From NCBI GenBank assembly GCA_021200775.1, contig JAJQGB010000004.1:62001-126000 (forward strand): DNA of 64,000 nt, given 5' to 3'. The stretch is from Oscillospiraceae bacterium (lineage in GTDB: Bacteria > Bacillota > Clostridia > Oscillospirales > Ruminococcaceae). The notes beneath the pieces were generated by a model. It was not told the origin of the DNA and ran no database searches. It worked only from the letters and a program-made list of their open reading frames with translations. Shown one piece after another: positions 51,558 to 61,148 of this stretch (the first letter of the stretch is position 1; each line of letters opens with the position of its first letter). Both the position numbers and the translations under genes were made by a program.

Positions 51558-52964
51558 TTAATCTTTGAGCTTTTCTTCGAGTTTCTTGCCCTTTTCAATG
51601 TGTCTTGCAAGCTTTCTCTCAGAATAGCCTTCTTTGATTTCCAGCTTCGAGCGCTCAATAGCAAGCGCTCCGTCGGGAACATTCTTATTTACAGTTGACC
51701 CGGCGGCGGTATAAGCGCAGTCGCCAATATTGACAGGCGCAATCAGATTCGTATTGCACCCGATAAATGCATTGTCGCCGATAGCGCATCTCGCCTTGTT
51801 GGTTCCGTCATAGTTGACCGTCACGACTCCGCAACCGAAGTTGACGTTTCGTCCGACGTCGCTGTCGCCGACATATGTAAGATGTGCCACAGCTGTGCCT
51901 TCTCCGATTACGGAATTTTTAATCTCGACGAAATCTCCGACATGGGCATAGTCTTTGATAACAGTACCGGTTCTCAACTGCACAAATGGTCCTATTGAAA
52001 CATGCGACCCTACGGTGGCGTCATGTGCAACTACGTTATCAAGTGACGAATTATCATCGACAACTGTGTTTTCAAGCCTCGAATTGGGACCGATAACGCA
52101 ATTACTGCCGATTACAGTGTTTCCGGCAAGAATAGTGGACTGCAAAATCTTCGTGCCTGCACCTATCTTAACATCCGGTGAGATTGTAATTCCGTCGGTT
52201 GTGATAAACTCAACTCCGTTTTCAAGATGCCGTTCAATAATTCTCCTTCTTGCGATGTCGTTGAGCTTCAGAAGCCCTTTTCTATCATTAGCACCTAAAA
52301 ATGCATCCGAATTGTCCGTCTTGAAGGCTGTCACTTTCAGACCTTTTGAAGACATAAGAGCCACTGTGTCGGTTAGATAATATTCTCCCTGAGCGTTTTC
52401 TCTCGTCAGCATCGGCAGGAATTCAAGAAGCTTCTCGGTGTCAAACCAGTAGCAACCGGAATTTATCTCCCGTATTTTTTTCTCCTTCTGAGTGCAGTCT
52501 CGCTCTTCGATGATTGCACTGAGCTCTCCGCCTTTTCTGACGATTCTCCCGTAACCGTATGGGTTAGAGGATTCAGCTGTAATTACAGTTGCGGAGCTAC
52601 CGCTCAGCTTGTGAAATTCGAGAGCCGCCCTGATTGTCTTGAAGTCGATAAAGGGTGAGTCACCGCAAGCTACAAGTGTGTGACTCTTCGGATTCTTTCC
52701 AAGGAATTCAGAGGCACACATGACCGCATGACCGGTTCCAAGTCTCTGAGACTGAAAAGCGGTTTCATATTTTCCATTAAGGTAGCTGTCTATTTCGTCT
52801 GCGCCATGTCCCTTGACTACGCAGATATTCTCGATTCCTGCATTTTCGCAAGCTTCCGTTACCCAGGAGAGCATAGGCTTCCCGAGCACTTCCATAAGAA
52901 CCTTCGGCTTATCTGAGTGCATCCTTTTTCCCGCACCGGCGGCGAGTATAATTGCGTTCTCCAT
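51558..52964 (-). CDS. glmU: Bifunctional UDP-GlcNAc pyrophosphorylase / GlcN-1-P acetyltransferase
   Basis: The 468-aa protein has the uridylyltransferase motif ILAAGAGKRMHSDKPKVLM, QRLGTGHAVM, a GDSPF metal site, and a C-terminal left-handed beta-helix of hexapeptide repeats with FVEIKNSVIGEGT, HLTYVGDSDVG and NYDGTNK. It makes UDP-N-acetylglucosamine for peptidoglycan. The start is ATG 52964, five nt after GGAGG; a TTG four codons earlier overlaps the ribosome site. It is the first gene of glmU-pth-mfd. A TTG/TATAGT-like promoter may lie upstream but is not clear. Confidence 0.96.
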   Translation of the reverse strand: MENAIILAAGAGKRMHSDKPKVLMEVLGKPMLSWVTEACENAGIENICVVKGHGADEIDSYLNGKYETAFQSQRLGTGHAVMCASEFLGKNPKSHTLVACGDSPFIDFKTIRAALEFHKLSGSSATVITAESSNPYGYGRIVRKGGELSAIIEERDCTQKEKKIREINSGCYWFDTEKLLEFLPMLTRENAQGEYYLTDTVALMSSKGLKVTAFKTDNSDAFLGANDRKGLLKLNDIARRRIIERHLENGVEFITTDGITISPDVKIGAGTKILQSTILAGNTVIGSNCVIGPNSRLENTVVDDNSSLDNVVAHDATVGSHVSIGPFVQLRTGTVIKDYAHVGDFVEIKNSVIGEGTAVAHLTYVGDSDVGRNVNFGCGVVTVNYDGTNKARCAIGDNAFIGCNTNLIAPVNIGDCAYTAAGSTVNKNVPDGALAIERSKLEIKEGYSERKLARHIEKGKKLEEKLKD

Positions 52965-53237
52965 TACTGCCTCCAAAAAAATTAATCTGAGCTGTATTTT
53001 AACGGCGTTTTCTCACGCCCACTATAACCCAATTTATTATAACGCAAACGAAAAATTCTTTCAAGAGCAATCTTACGTTGCATTTTGTATAAAAATGCAC
53101 AATTTTTGTGCTTGTAATTTGGCATATTTTTTCTTCAAAGGGTATGGAAAAAATGAGAAGTATCTGATATAATTATTGTAACCGTTTTATGGGCAAAATC
53201 GAATGAAATCGGTCAAATAACTTGGAGGTAAAAAAGT
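52965..53237. other. Divergent control region between glmU and ppdK
   Basis: This AT-rich gap holds two overlapping hairpins, TGCATTTT-GTAT-AAAATGCA-type (53079-53099) and GCACAA-TTT-TTGTGC (53097-53111), and a ppdK promoter TGGAAA (53145-53150), 17 nt, TATAAT (53168-53173). The hairpins share GCA and could be an operator or transcript end for the glmU side. No gene was found. Confidence 0.5.
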
Positions 53238-55871
53238 ATGAGTAAAAAGTATTGTTACCTTTTCACTGAAGGCAACGCTAACATGCGTGAGCTTCTCGGC
53301 GGAAAGGGCGCAAATCTCGCTGAGATGACCAATATCGGTCTTCCTGTTCCTCAGGGCTTCACAATTTCCACTGAAGCCTGCACCCAGTACTATGAGGACG
53401 GTCGTGTAATCAACGATGAAATCATGGCTGAAATCATGGAGTATGTTGAGAAGATGGAGCAGATTACCGGTAAGAAGTTCGGCGATAAGGAAAATCCTCT
53501 TCTCGTTTCCGTTCGTTCCGGTGCAAGAGCTTCTATGCCCGGTATGATGGACACGATTCTGAACCTCGGTCTTAATGAAGACGTTGTCAACGTCATCGCC
53601 GAGAAGTCCGGTAACCCGAGATGGGCTTGGGACTGCTACAGAAGATTCATCCAGATGTTCTCCGACGTTGTTATGGAAGTCGGAAAGAAGCATTTTGAAA
53701 AGCTTATCGATAAGATGAAGCAGGAGAAGGGCGTCGTCTATGACGTTGAGCTCGACGCTGACGATTTGCACAACCTTGCCAACCAGTTCAAGGCTGAGTA
53801 CAAGGCACAGCTCGGCAAGGACTTCCCTGATGATCCTAAGGAACAGCTTTATGAAGCAATCAGAGCTGTATTCCGTTCTTGGGACAACCCGAGAGCAAAT
53901 GTCTATCGTATGGACCACGACATCCCTTATTCTTGGGGTACTGCCGTAAACGTACAGATGATGGCATTTGGCAATATGGGCGACGATTGCGGTACCGGTG
54001 TTGCGTTCACCCGTGACCCGTCTACCGGTAACAAGGGTCTTTACGGCGAATTCCTCACCAATGCACAGGGCGAGGATGTTGTTGCTGGTGTAAGAACTCC
54101 TATGCACATTTCTGAAATGGAGCAGAAGTTCCCTGAAGCATTCAAGCAGTTCACCGACGTTTGCAAGACTCTCGAAAATCACTACAGAGACATGCAGGAT
54201 ATGGAGTTCACCGTTGAGCACGGCAAGCTCTATATGCTTCAGACCAGAAACGGCAAGAGAACAGCTCAGGCTGCTATCAAGATTGCCTGCGACCTTATCG
54301 ACGAGGGTATGATTACGGAAGAGGAAGCTCTTATGCAGATTGATGCCAAGAGCCTCGATATGCTCCTCCACCCGACATTCGATCCTGCCGCCCTCAAGAA
54401 TGCTAAGCCCGTAGGCAAGGGTATTGCCGCTTCTCCCGGAGCCGCTGCTGGTACAATCGTATTCACCGCAGAAGATGCTGTTGAGCATGGCAAGAACAAG
54501 GAGAAGGTTGTTCTCGTAAGACTTGAAACTTCTCCTGAGGACATCGAAGGCATGAAGTATGCTCAGGGTATCCTCACCGTAAGAGGCGGACAGACTTCTC
54601 ACGCCGCTGTTGTTGCTAGAGGAATGGGAACCTGCTGTGTTTCCGGCTGTGGTGACATCAAGATGGATGAAGAGAACAAGCAGTTCACTCTCGGTGGCAA
54701 GGTTTACCACGAAGGCGATCCGATTTCTCTTGATGGCTCCACCGGTAACATCTACGATGAGATTATCCCCACCGTACCTGCTGACCCGAACTCCGGCTAC
54801 TTCGGAAGAATCATGGCACTCTCAGACAAGTACAAGAAGCTTGGCGTAAGAACCAATGCTGATACTCCTAAGGATGCCAAGCAGGCAGCTGCTTTCGGCG
54901 CACAGGGAATCGGTCTTTGCCGTACTGAGCACATGTTCTTCGATCCTGAGAGAATCGGTGCATTCAGAGAGATGATTTGCTCCGAAACCGTTGAGGAAAG
55001 AGAGAAGGCGCTCGCTAAGATTGAGCCTATGCAGCAGGCTGACTTCGAGGGACTCTTCGAGGCTCTCGGCGGATATCCTGTTACTATCAGATTCCTCGAC
55101 CCGCCGCTTCATGAGTTCGTTCCTACTGAGGAAGCCGACATCGAAGCTTTGGCAGAGTCCCAGGGCAAGAGCGTTGCTTATATCAAGCAGGTTATCAACG
55201 ACCTTCACGAGTTCAACCCGATGATGGGTCACCGTGGATGCCGTCTTACCGTAACATATCCTGAGATTGCTGTTATGCAGACCAACGCTGTTATCAAGGC
55301 GGCAATCAACGTACAGGCTAAGCATCCCGACTGGAACATCGTTCCTGAAATCATGATTCCTCTTGTAGGCGAAGTCAAGGAGCTCAAGTTCGTTAAGGAT
55401 GTAGTTGTCAAGACTGCTGACGAGGTTATCAAGGCGGCAGGCGTTGACCTTAAGTATGAGGTCGGCACCATGATTGAAATCCCGAGAGCCGCTCTCACTG
55501 CTGACGAGATTGCTACTGAGGCTGAGTTCTTCTGCTTCGGTACCAACGACCTCACTCAGATGACCTTCGGCTTCAGCCGTGACGATGCTGGCAAGTTCCT
55601 CCCTGCATACTATGAGCACAAGATTTACGAGTCCGATCCGTTCGCTCGTCTCGACACCACCGGTGTAGGCAAGCTTATGGATATGGCTGTAACCCTTGGT
55701 AAGAAGACAAGACCCGAGCTCCACTGCGGTATCTGCGGCGAGCACGGCGGAGATCCTTCTTCCATCGAGTTCTGCCACAACATCGGTCTTGACTATGTTT
55801 CCTGCTCACCGTTCAGAGTTCCGATTGCCCGTCTTGCCGCCGCTCAGGCTGCAATTAAGGACAAGAAGTAA
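53238..55871 (+). CDS. ppdK: Pyruvate, phosphate dikinase
   Basis: The 877-aa protein shows the N-terminal nucleotide-binding part (LLGGKGANLAEMTNIGLPVP), the swivelling phosphohistidine domain GGQTSHAAVVARGMGTCCVS (catalytic His near 455) and the C-terminal barrel with RTEHMFF, MIEIPRAALTADEIA and HCGICGEHGGDP (catalytic Cys near 832). It interconverts pyruvate plus ATP plus Pi with PEP plus AMP plus PPi. In anaerobic gut Firmicutes it often replaces or supplements pyruvate kinase. CTTGGAGG precedes ATG. Codon use is strongly biased, as in highly expressed genes. Strong terminator follows. Confidence 0.97.
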   Translation: MSKKYCYLFTEGNANMRELLGGKGANLAEMTNIGLPVPQGFTISTEACTQYYEDGRVINDEIMAEIMEYVEKMEQITGKKFGDKENPLLVSVRSGARASMPGMMDTILNLGLNEDVVNVIAEKSGNPRWAWDCYRRFIQMFSDVVMEVGKKHFEKLIDKMKQEKGVVYDVELDADDLHNLANQFKAEYKAQLGKDFPDDPKEQLYEAIRAVFRSWDNPRANVYRMDHDIPYSWGTAVNVQMMAFGNMGDDCGTGVAFTRDPSTGNKGLYGEFLTNAQGEDVVAGVRTPMHISEMEQKFPEAFKQFTDVCKTLENHYRDMQDMEFTVEHGKLYMLQTRNGKRTAQAAIKIACDLIDEGMITEEEALMQIDAKSLDMLLHPTFDPAALKNAKPVGKGIAASPGAAAGTIVFTAEDAVEHGKNKEKVVLVRLETSPEDIEGMKYAQGILTVRGGQTSHAAVVARGMGTCCVSGCGDIKMDEENKQFTLGGKVYHEGDPISLDGSTGNIYDEIIPTVPADPNSGYFGRIMALSDKYKKLGVRTNADTPKDAKQAAAFGAQGIGLCRTEHMFFDPERIGAFREMICSETVEEREKALAKIEPMQQADFEGLFEALGGYPVTIRFLDPPLHEFVPTEEADIEALAESQGKSVAYIKQVINDLHEFNPMMGHRGCRLTVTYPEIAVMQTNAVIKAAINVQAKHPDWNIVPEIMIPLVGEVKELKFVKDVVVKTADEVIKAAGVDLKYEVGTMIEIPRAALTADEIATEAEFFCFGTNDLTQMTFGFSRDDAGKFLPAYYEHKIYESDPFARLDTTGVGKLMDMAVTLGKKTRPELHCGICGEHGGDPSSIEFCHNIGLDYVSCSPFRVPIARLAAAQAAIKDKK

Positions 55872-55892
55872 TCTGTTCCTAAGTAGAATAAT

Positions 55893-55926
55893 ATCGCCGT
55901 CCCACAAGCTGGGGCGGCGATTTTTA
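55893..55926 (+). terminator. Rho-independent terminator after ppdK
   Basis: Stem ATCGCCGTCCC pairing with GGGGCGGCGAT (55893-55903 and 55911-55921) with one G-T pair, then TTTTTATG. Confidence 0.9.
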
Positions 55927-55931
55927 TGCTC

Positions 55932-55960
55932 TTGCTAAATCTCTCTGAATATGCTACAAT
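55932..55960 (+). promoter_or_regulatory. Promoter for the hydrolase-acyltransferase operon
   Basis: TTGCTA (55932-55937), 17 nt, TACAAT (55955-55960), directly behind the ppdK terminator. Confidence 0.65.
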
Positions 55961-55996
55961 AGAACCAAGAAATATCAAAGAAACGGAGGCACCCGA

Positions 55997-58159
55997 TTGA
56001 CCGAGAAATTCTTTCGCTCACAGCTAAGCATCTTAAAGCCAAAACTTGTTGGCAGTACTTTGGAACAAGCGAGAAAAGCTCAGGATTTGCTGGGCGAGCT
56101 TATGGCGTTCGTCGAGCGTGGCTCAGTAAGAAATGTCAAGCAGGACTTTGCCGATTTTTCGGCAGAATGGATAATTCCCGATGAGTGTAATTCAGCTGGA
56201 GTAATCTTATATCTCCACGGCGGAGGCTATACCTGCGGAGGTCTTGAATATGCCCGGGGGTTCGGTTCAAAGCTTGCGTCCGAATACGGCTTAAAAGTAT
56301 TCTGCTGTGCCTATCGTCTGGCTCCGGAAAACAAATTCCCGGCGGCACTCGACGATGCACTCGCTTCATATAAATATCTTTTGGACAGCGGATTTCCGTC
56401 CGACAGAATTATATTAGCCGGTGAATCCGCCGGCGGAGGGCTATGCTACAGCCTTTGCCTCAAACTTGGTGCGCTCGGGCTTTCTCAGCCTGCGGGAATT
56501 ATCGCAATCTCGCCGTGGACGGATTTGACAGCTTCCGGCGAGTCCATCGAGACAAATAAAGAAGTCGACCCGACTCTTACTCTTGAACAGCTCAATTTCT
56601 ATGCCGATTCATATACAGACGACAGAACCAATCCATTCGTCTCTCCGCTATTATTTGATGATGGAACCAAGCTTCCGCCGTCGCTGATATTTGTAGGAGG
56701 CGACGAGATTCTCCTTGATGATTCAACACGACTTCATGAGAAGCTTCTGAATAACGGCAACCGTTCAAAACTCATAATAGCCGATCGGTTGTGGCACGCT
56801 TACGTATTGTATGATGTCAAGGAGCGAAAATCTGACTATGATACAATCAGAGATTTCATCGGTGAGCTGATACCAATCAAAACTGCCAGATGGGTTCGAC
56901 TTGATAACGCCGCAAAGATTTTCCCGGCATCCAAGCGCAGAGGCTGGTACAACATGTTCAGAGCTTCTGCTGAGCTTGATGAAAAGGTCGACCCGGTAAT
57001 CCTGCAATCTGCACTGAATGTAACAATCGGTAGGTTCCCGACAATCGCCGCAAGGCTTAAAACCGGATTCTTCTGGTACTATCTCGAAGAGCTGAAGAAG
57101 CCCTTGCAGGTGCTTCAGGAAGGAAGCTATCCTTTCATGAGCCATACTTTTGACGACGTCAAAAAGTGCGCAATAAGGGTTCTCTATTACAATAATCGGG
57201 TAGCAGTTGAATTTTTCCACGCCGTAACTGACGGTACCGGCGGAATCATCTTTCTGAAAACTCTTCTCGCCGAATACTTTACCCAGAAGTATGACGTAAA
57301 AATCCCAGCCGAGAAAGGAATTCTCAGCAGACAATCCTATCCGGAACCGGAAGAGCTTGAAGACAGCTTCTTAAAGTACCGTGGAAATGTAAGTGCCAAG
57401 CGAGACTATACAAAATCTTATCGATTAAGCGGCACCCGTGAGCCTGACGGATTCATAAATATCACCACAGGAACTGTAGATGCAAACGAAATCCACAAAG
57501 CCGCAAAAAGCAGGGGAGTTACAATAACATCGTTCATGGCGGCTGTTATGGCGATGTCGCTAATTGAAGTTCAGAAGCTCCACCAAAAGAAGCGTTCAAA
57601 GCAAGACATTGTCCGTGTTCAGATTCCGGTAAACCTTAGAAAGCTCTTCCCGAGCAGAACACTCAGGAATTTCTCACTCTTCCTTAACGTCGGAGTTGAC
57701 CCGAGAATGGGCGAATACGAGCTTGATGAACTGGTTTCGATAGTAAGCCATCAGATTGCCCTGAAGCTCACGAAGAAGAACATGCAGGCTGAATTTACTC
57801 CAAACGTGAACGCCGAGCTCGTTAAAGGACTGCAAATTATTCCTCTGTTCATAAAAAACATCGGAATGAGAATCGCATTCTATCAGTTCGGAGAGGGTCA
57901 GTCGTGTCTTTCTATCTCAAATTTGGGTGTAGTAGATATGCCAGACGAAATGAAGGAGCATGTCCGGCATTTTGATATCATGCCCGGTGTCCGTTCGAGT
58001 TCGCCTTATAACTGCGGTGTCTGCACATATGGAAATGAAATGAGAATCAACTTTGTAAGAAGCTCGGTTGAGCCGGAGCTTGAAAGAGCCTTCTTCACGA
58101 ACCTTGTAAAACTTGGCTTCAAGGTGACGATTGAGAGCAACCGACGTGATGTCGATTAA
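55997..58159 (+). CDS. Fusion of HSL-type alpha/beta hydrolase and condensation-type acyltransferase
   Basis: Residues 1-290 form a hormone-sensitive-lipase-type hydrolase: oxyanion loop LYLHGGGYTCGG (His75), nucleophile Ser144 in AGESAGGG, an acid in VGGDEILLDD and a His in DRLWHAYVLYD. After a short linker, residues about 300-715 resemble the CoA-dependent acyltransferase/condensation superfamily (alcohol acetyltransferase-like) with the active-site HxxxD motif in FFHAVTDGTGG (His408) and a late SISNLGVV stretch. One polypeptide thus carries an esterase and an acyl-transfer domain. No carrier protein, signal peptide or membrane segment is seen. TTG start with ACGGAGG 7 nt upstream. A zinc-ribbon membrane protein gene follows after 17 nt. 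The product is unknown; an esterified lipid or alcohol is inference. Confidence 0.78.
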   Translation: MTEKFFRSQLSILKPKLVGSTLEQARKAQDLLGELMAFVERGSVRNVKQDFADFSAEWIIPDECNSAGVILYLHGGGYTCGGLEYARGFGSKLASEYGLKVFCCAYRLAPENKFPAALDDALASYKYLLDSGFPSDRIILAGESAGGGLCYSLCLKLGALGLSQPAGIIAISPWTDLTASGESIETNKEVDPTLTLEQLNFYADSYTDDRTNPFVSPLLFDDGTKLPPSLIFVGGDEILLDDSTRLHEKLLNNGNRSKLIIADRLWHAYVLYDVKERKSDYDTIRDFIGELIPIKTARWVRLDNAAKIFPASKRRGWYNMFRASAELDEKVDPVILQSALNVTIGRFPTIAARLKTGFFWYYLEELKKPLQVLQEGSYPFMSHTFDDVKKCAIRVLYYNNRVAVEFFHAVTDGTGGIIFLKTLLAEYFTQKYDVKIPAEKGILSRQSYPEPEELEDSFLKYRGNVSAKRDYTKSYRLSGTREPDGFINITTGTVDANEIHKAAKSRGVTITSFMAAVMAMSLIEVQKLHQKKRSKQDIVRVQIPVNLRKLFPSRTLRNFSLFLNVGVDPRMGEYELDELVSIVSHQIALKLTKKNMQAEFTPNVNAELVKGLQIIPLFIKNIGMRIAFYQFGEGQSCLSISNLGVVDMPDEMKEHVRHFDIMPGVRSSSPYNCGVCTYGNEMRINFVRSSVEPELERAFFTNLVKLGFKVTIESNRRDVD

Positions 58160-58176
58160 CCACAGGAGGTGGACTT

Positions 58177-58872
58177 ATGTACTGTGTAAAATGCGGAGTC
58201 GAACTCAAAGACAGTGAGCATGTCTGCCCACTTTGCCAGACTCCGGTGTTTCATCCCGATATAAAGCAGGAGGACGTTCCTAGACCATATCCCGAATTTA
58301 AACGAGTCACAAGAAAAAGTGTCCGTTCGGCAGTAATGCTTATCGTTACCGTCTGCTATATCCTGGTCGGTTTGATGGTGACGATGATTGACTTCAACAT
58401 TTCAGGCTCTATAACCTGGTCAGGCTATGTCGTAGAAGCACTTCTGATAACTTACGTCTCGTTTGCTCTTCCCGAATGGTTCCGGCATCCGAATCCGGTC
58501 ATCTTCACGCCGATAGCCTTTGCAACGATAATTCTGTATCTTTTGTATATCGACCTGATGGTGCAAGGTGGATGGTTTTTGAGTCTCGCATTTCCGATTG
58601 CCGGAATCGCCGGCATAATTGTGACAACAGTGGTGACACTTTTGCGCTATGTCAAGCGTGGACAGCTTTTCATCATAGGCGGAGCCCTGATTGCAACCGG
58701 CGGATATGTGGCGCTGATAGAGATGTTCATCTCGATCACATTCGATAGCGTAAGCTTCGTCGGCTGGTCTGGATTCCCACTTGCGGCGTTCTTCATCTTA
58801 GGGATGATGCTGATAGTAATCGGAATCTGTAAACCATTAAGGCTGGCACTTTCAAAAATATTTTTCGTATAA
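58177..58872 (+). CDS. Zinc-ribbon integral membrane protein (DUF6320-like)
   Basis: The 231-aa protein starts with a zinc ribbon (MYCVKCGVELKDSEHVCPLCQ) and a short cytosolic linker, followed by six or so membrane helices (about 50-225). The family has no assigned function. Its gene follows the hydrolase-acyltransferase fusion by 17 nt, with AGGAGG before the ATG, so the two form an operon. The ribbon could anchor the soluble fusion protein at the membrane; that is inference. A strong terminator follows. Confidence 0.68.
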   Translation: MYCVKCGVELKDSEHVCPLCQTPVFHPDIKQEDVPRPYPEFKRVTRKSVRSAVMLIVTVCYILVGLMVTMIDFNISGSITWSGYVVEALLITYVSFALPEWFRHPNPVIFTPIAFATIILYLLYIDLMVQGGWFLSLAFPIAGIAGIIVTTVVTLLRYVKRGQLFIIGGALIATGGYVALIEMFISITFDSVSFVGWSGFPLAAFFILGMMLIVIGICKPLRLALSKIFFV

Positions 58873-58875
58873 GAA

Positions 58876-58910
58876 AAAGCCTCCCAGCAATTTTGCAGGG
58901 AGACTTTTTA
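58876..58910. terminator. Bidirectional terminator between the zinc-ribbon protein and GH31 genes
   Basis: CTCCC-A-GCAA-TT-TTGC-A-GGGAG (58881-58902) preceded by AAAAAG and followed by ACTTTTTAT. Confidence 0.88.
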
Positions 58911-58920
58911 TATTAGTAAA

Positions 58921-60897
58921 TCACATGAAAGCTGAAATAACGTCACTGCCTTTTTTCACAAATGCGAGATATTCGCAAATATCAGCGTGCATTGTAACTG
59001 TCTGTGAGCCAGCATATTCTTTGAAATCCTTGACGCAGACCCATTCTCCCTCCGGAAGATATACTTCTCTTTCTGTCTGTCCTTCATTATATATGGGAGC
59101 AAACAGAATGTCTGAGCCGTACATATACTGGTCGTCAAGAGAATAACACTTTTCATCATCCGGAAATTCAAGGAACATCGGGCGCATGATAGGAGTGCCG
59201 TTTTCGTGAGCTTCTTTTGCAAGGGAAAGGGTATATGGTCTCATCTTCTGACGGGTTTCAATCATCTTGACGTAGTGTGGATAGTATTCTTCGCCGAAAT
59301 GCCAGATTTCGTTGTAGCCGCCAGATGGAACCATTGCGTCGGGAGTCTCGTCGACATAGTAAGATTGCCTATTCCTGGAGCCATGAAGTCTCATAACCGG
59401 GCAGAACAGCCCGAACTGGAACCACCTCATCAGAAGCTCTCTGAACGATTCACTTTCAGTGTCCCCGAAACAGAATCCGCCAATGTCGCTGTTCCACCAC
59501 GGGATTCCGCACATCGCCATCGAAAGTCCGCTTTTAATGCTGTTTTTGAGAGCCCAGAAGCTCGAAACAACATCTCCGTTCCAGACGAGTGCACCGACTC
59601 TCTGACTTCCTAAGTATGCGGCTCTTGTAAGATTAATTATCTCCGTTTCGCCTTCTGCAATTCTTCCGTCATAGAAGAGCTTGTTGTAGTAGAAGGGATA
59701 TAAAAGCGCAGTCTGAGCGCCGTTGCCGGCGTACATCTTCATATTCGAGAAATGCTGAGGATGAATTTCCGGCTCCGCTTCGTCAAGCCAGAAGTTCTTG
59801 ATTCCGTTGTCGTAGTAGTTCTTCTTGATTTTCTCCCAGCAGAATTTTGCGGTTTCCGGATTTATCGGGTCGATGTAGGTTATCATCCCGTAGAAATCGA
59901 AAGTGGGGAACTGTCCTGATTCGGTTCCGAGAACCAGATTCCTGTTATACATTTCACTCCAGTTTTCACTGTTCGGGCTCGCAGTGCACCATACCGATAC
60001 AACCGGCTCGATTCCCATTTCCCTGAGCTCATCGCACATTCCTTTCGGGTCGGACCAGTACTTAGGGTCGAATGCGAAATCTCCCTGCTCCTTCCAGTGG
60101 AAGAAGTCGATAACTATTGCATCAGGCGTTATTCCACGTTTTTTGTACTCACGAGCAACATTCAGAACCACGTCCTGCGAAGAATATCTCAACTTGCATT
60201 GCCAGAATCCAGCCGCCCAATCAGGCATCATGGGAGCATAACCGGTGAGGTCGGAATAAATCTTCATGACATCCTTCGGAGTGTCTCCGACATAAACCAA
60301 GTAATCCGCCTGATAAGCGCTTTCCGCAACCCACATCGTGTGATTATATGTTGTTTCGCATCGTCCGGGAGCCGGATTGTTCCAGATAAAGCCGTAGCCG
60401 AGGGAAGAGTAGTATGTAGGAATCGCCGAATATGTGTTGTAGTTTATGAGTTCAGTCGTCCTGCCTTTGCGGTCGAAAACATCCTCCTGCATTTGTCCCA
60501 ATCCATAGATGTGCTCGCCATAATTTGCATCAAAGGCGTAGCTTATTTTATAGTTGTCGCCCTCAGTGTGGAGATACCTCCGGGCATAGTCGCCTTCGTT
60601 TTTGGTTACAAGAATCTCTTTGCCCTTGCGAGAAAATCTCAGTTCTCCGCCATAAATATTGTCCGCAAGAACAGTAACCGAGATATCCCCATTTGTAAGA
60701 GTAGCCATCTTGCTGTCGCCGGTAATTACCGGACTTGAAGTGTCCTTCGGCTCTAAAAGTGTCCATTTTTCATCAGAAAGTCGTGTGTTCTTTGATGAAC
60801 GCACCCTTATGCAATTCAATCCGTAAGGCTCAATAAGAACCGTCTCGTCGCGTCTTTCAAAAAGTAGCTTATCATCTTTGATTGTGATTATGCCCAT
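58921..60897 (-). CDS. GH31 alpha-xylosidase-type glycoside hydrolase
   Basis: The 658-aa protein has an N-terminal beta-sandwich, a barrel and C-terminal beta domains. YGEHIYGLGQMQ, IVIDFFHWKEQGDFAFDP, the nucleophile in NFWLDEAEPE (D372) and the acid in VWNGDVVSSFWALK (D442) follow the GH31 order; the IDFFHW and LDEAEPE versions are those seen in alpha-xylosidases rather than alpha-glucosidases. It should release alpha-xylose from xyloglucan oligosaccharides in the cytoplasm, as no signal peptide is present. This fits the lipid-anchored GH5 elsewhere in the window. TTGGAGG precedes the ATG. Confidence 0.88.
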   Translation of the reverse strand: MGIITIKDDKLLFERRDETVLIEPYGLNCIRVRSSKNTRLSDEKWTLLEPKDTSSPVITGDSKMATLTNGDISVTVLADNIYGGELRFSRKGKEILVTKNEGDYARRYLHTEGDNYKISYAFDANYGEHIYGLGQMQEDVFDRKGRTTELINYNTYSAIPTYYSSLGYGFIWNNPAPGRCETTYNHTMWVAESAYQADYLVYVGDTPKDVMKIYSDLTGYAPMMPDWAAGFWQCKLRYSSQDVVLNVAREYKKRGITPDAIVIDFFHWKEQGDFAFDPKYWSDPKGMCDELREMGIEPVVSVWCTASPNSENWSEMYNRNLVLGTESGQFPTFDFYGMITYIDPINPETAKFCWEKIKKNYYDNGIKNFWLDEAEPEIHPQHFSNMKMYAGNGAQTALLYPFYYNKLFYDGRIAEGETEIINLTRAAYLGSQRVGALVWNGDVVSSFWALKNSIKSGLSMAMCGIPWWNSDIGGFCFGDTESESFRELLMRWFQFGLFCPVMRLHGSRNRQSYYVDETPDAMVPSGGYNEIWHFGEEYYPHYVKMIETRQKMRPYTLSLAKEAHENGTPIMRPMFLEFPDDEKCYSLDDQYMYGSDILFAPIYNEGQTEREVYLPEGEWVCVKDFKEYAGSQTVTMHADICEYLAFVKKGSDVISAFM

Positions 60898-60938
60898 AGT
60901 ATCGCCTCCAAGTTTTATTAGAGATATCTCATGCTCAA

Positions 60939-60967
60939 ATTGTACTAAATCCAGAGCTCAAATGCAA
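60939..60967 (-). promoter_or_regulatory. Promoter for the GH31 gene
   Basis: Minus strand TTGCAT (60967-60962), 17 nt, TACAAT (60944-60939). Confidence 0.6.
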
Positions 60968-61060
60968 TGACAATTTCTGATAAAACATTGATAAATTCTT
61001 ACTTCTTGTGTTGCAATCTGTCTGAAAAATCGGTGAAAGTTGTATTTTGCGCTTGATTTC

Positions 61061-61089
61061 TTGACAGAAAGGGTGTATGATTGTAAACG
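61061..61089 (+). promoter_or_regulatory. Possible promoter for pckG
   Basis: A perfect TTGACA (61061-61066) is followed after 17 nt by TAAACG, a weak -10, or after 15 nt by TGTAAA. About 120 nt of leader separate it from the gene. Confidence 0.45.
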
Positions 61090-61148
61090 AGGAGAGTTTG
61101 GATTTTGTAAAAAAGAATTCCGGGCTCCGTACCCAAAAATATATGCGA

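Noticed and set aside
53187-54710. A 507-codon open frame on the minus strand
   Set aside because: It lies wholly opposite ppdK, whose protein is conserved along its length. The long antisense frame results from codon bias.
54822-55778. A 318-codon minus-strand open frame
   Set aside because: Also antisense to ppdK, with no ribosome site and no recognisable protein features.
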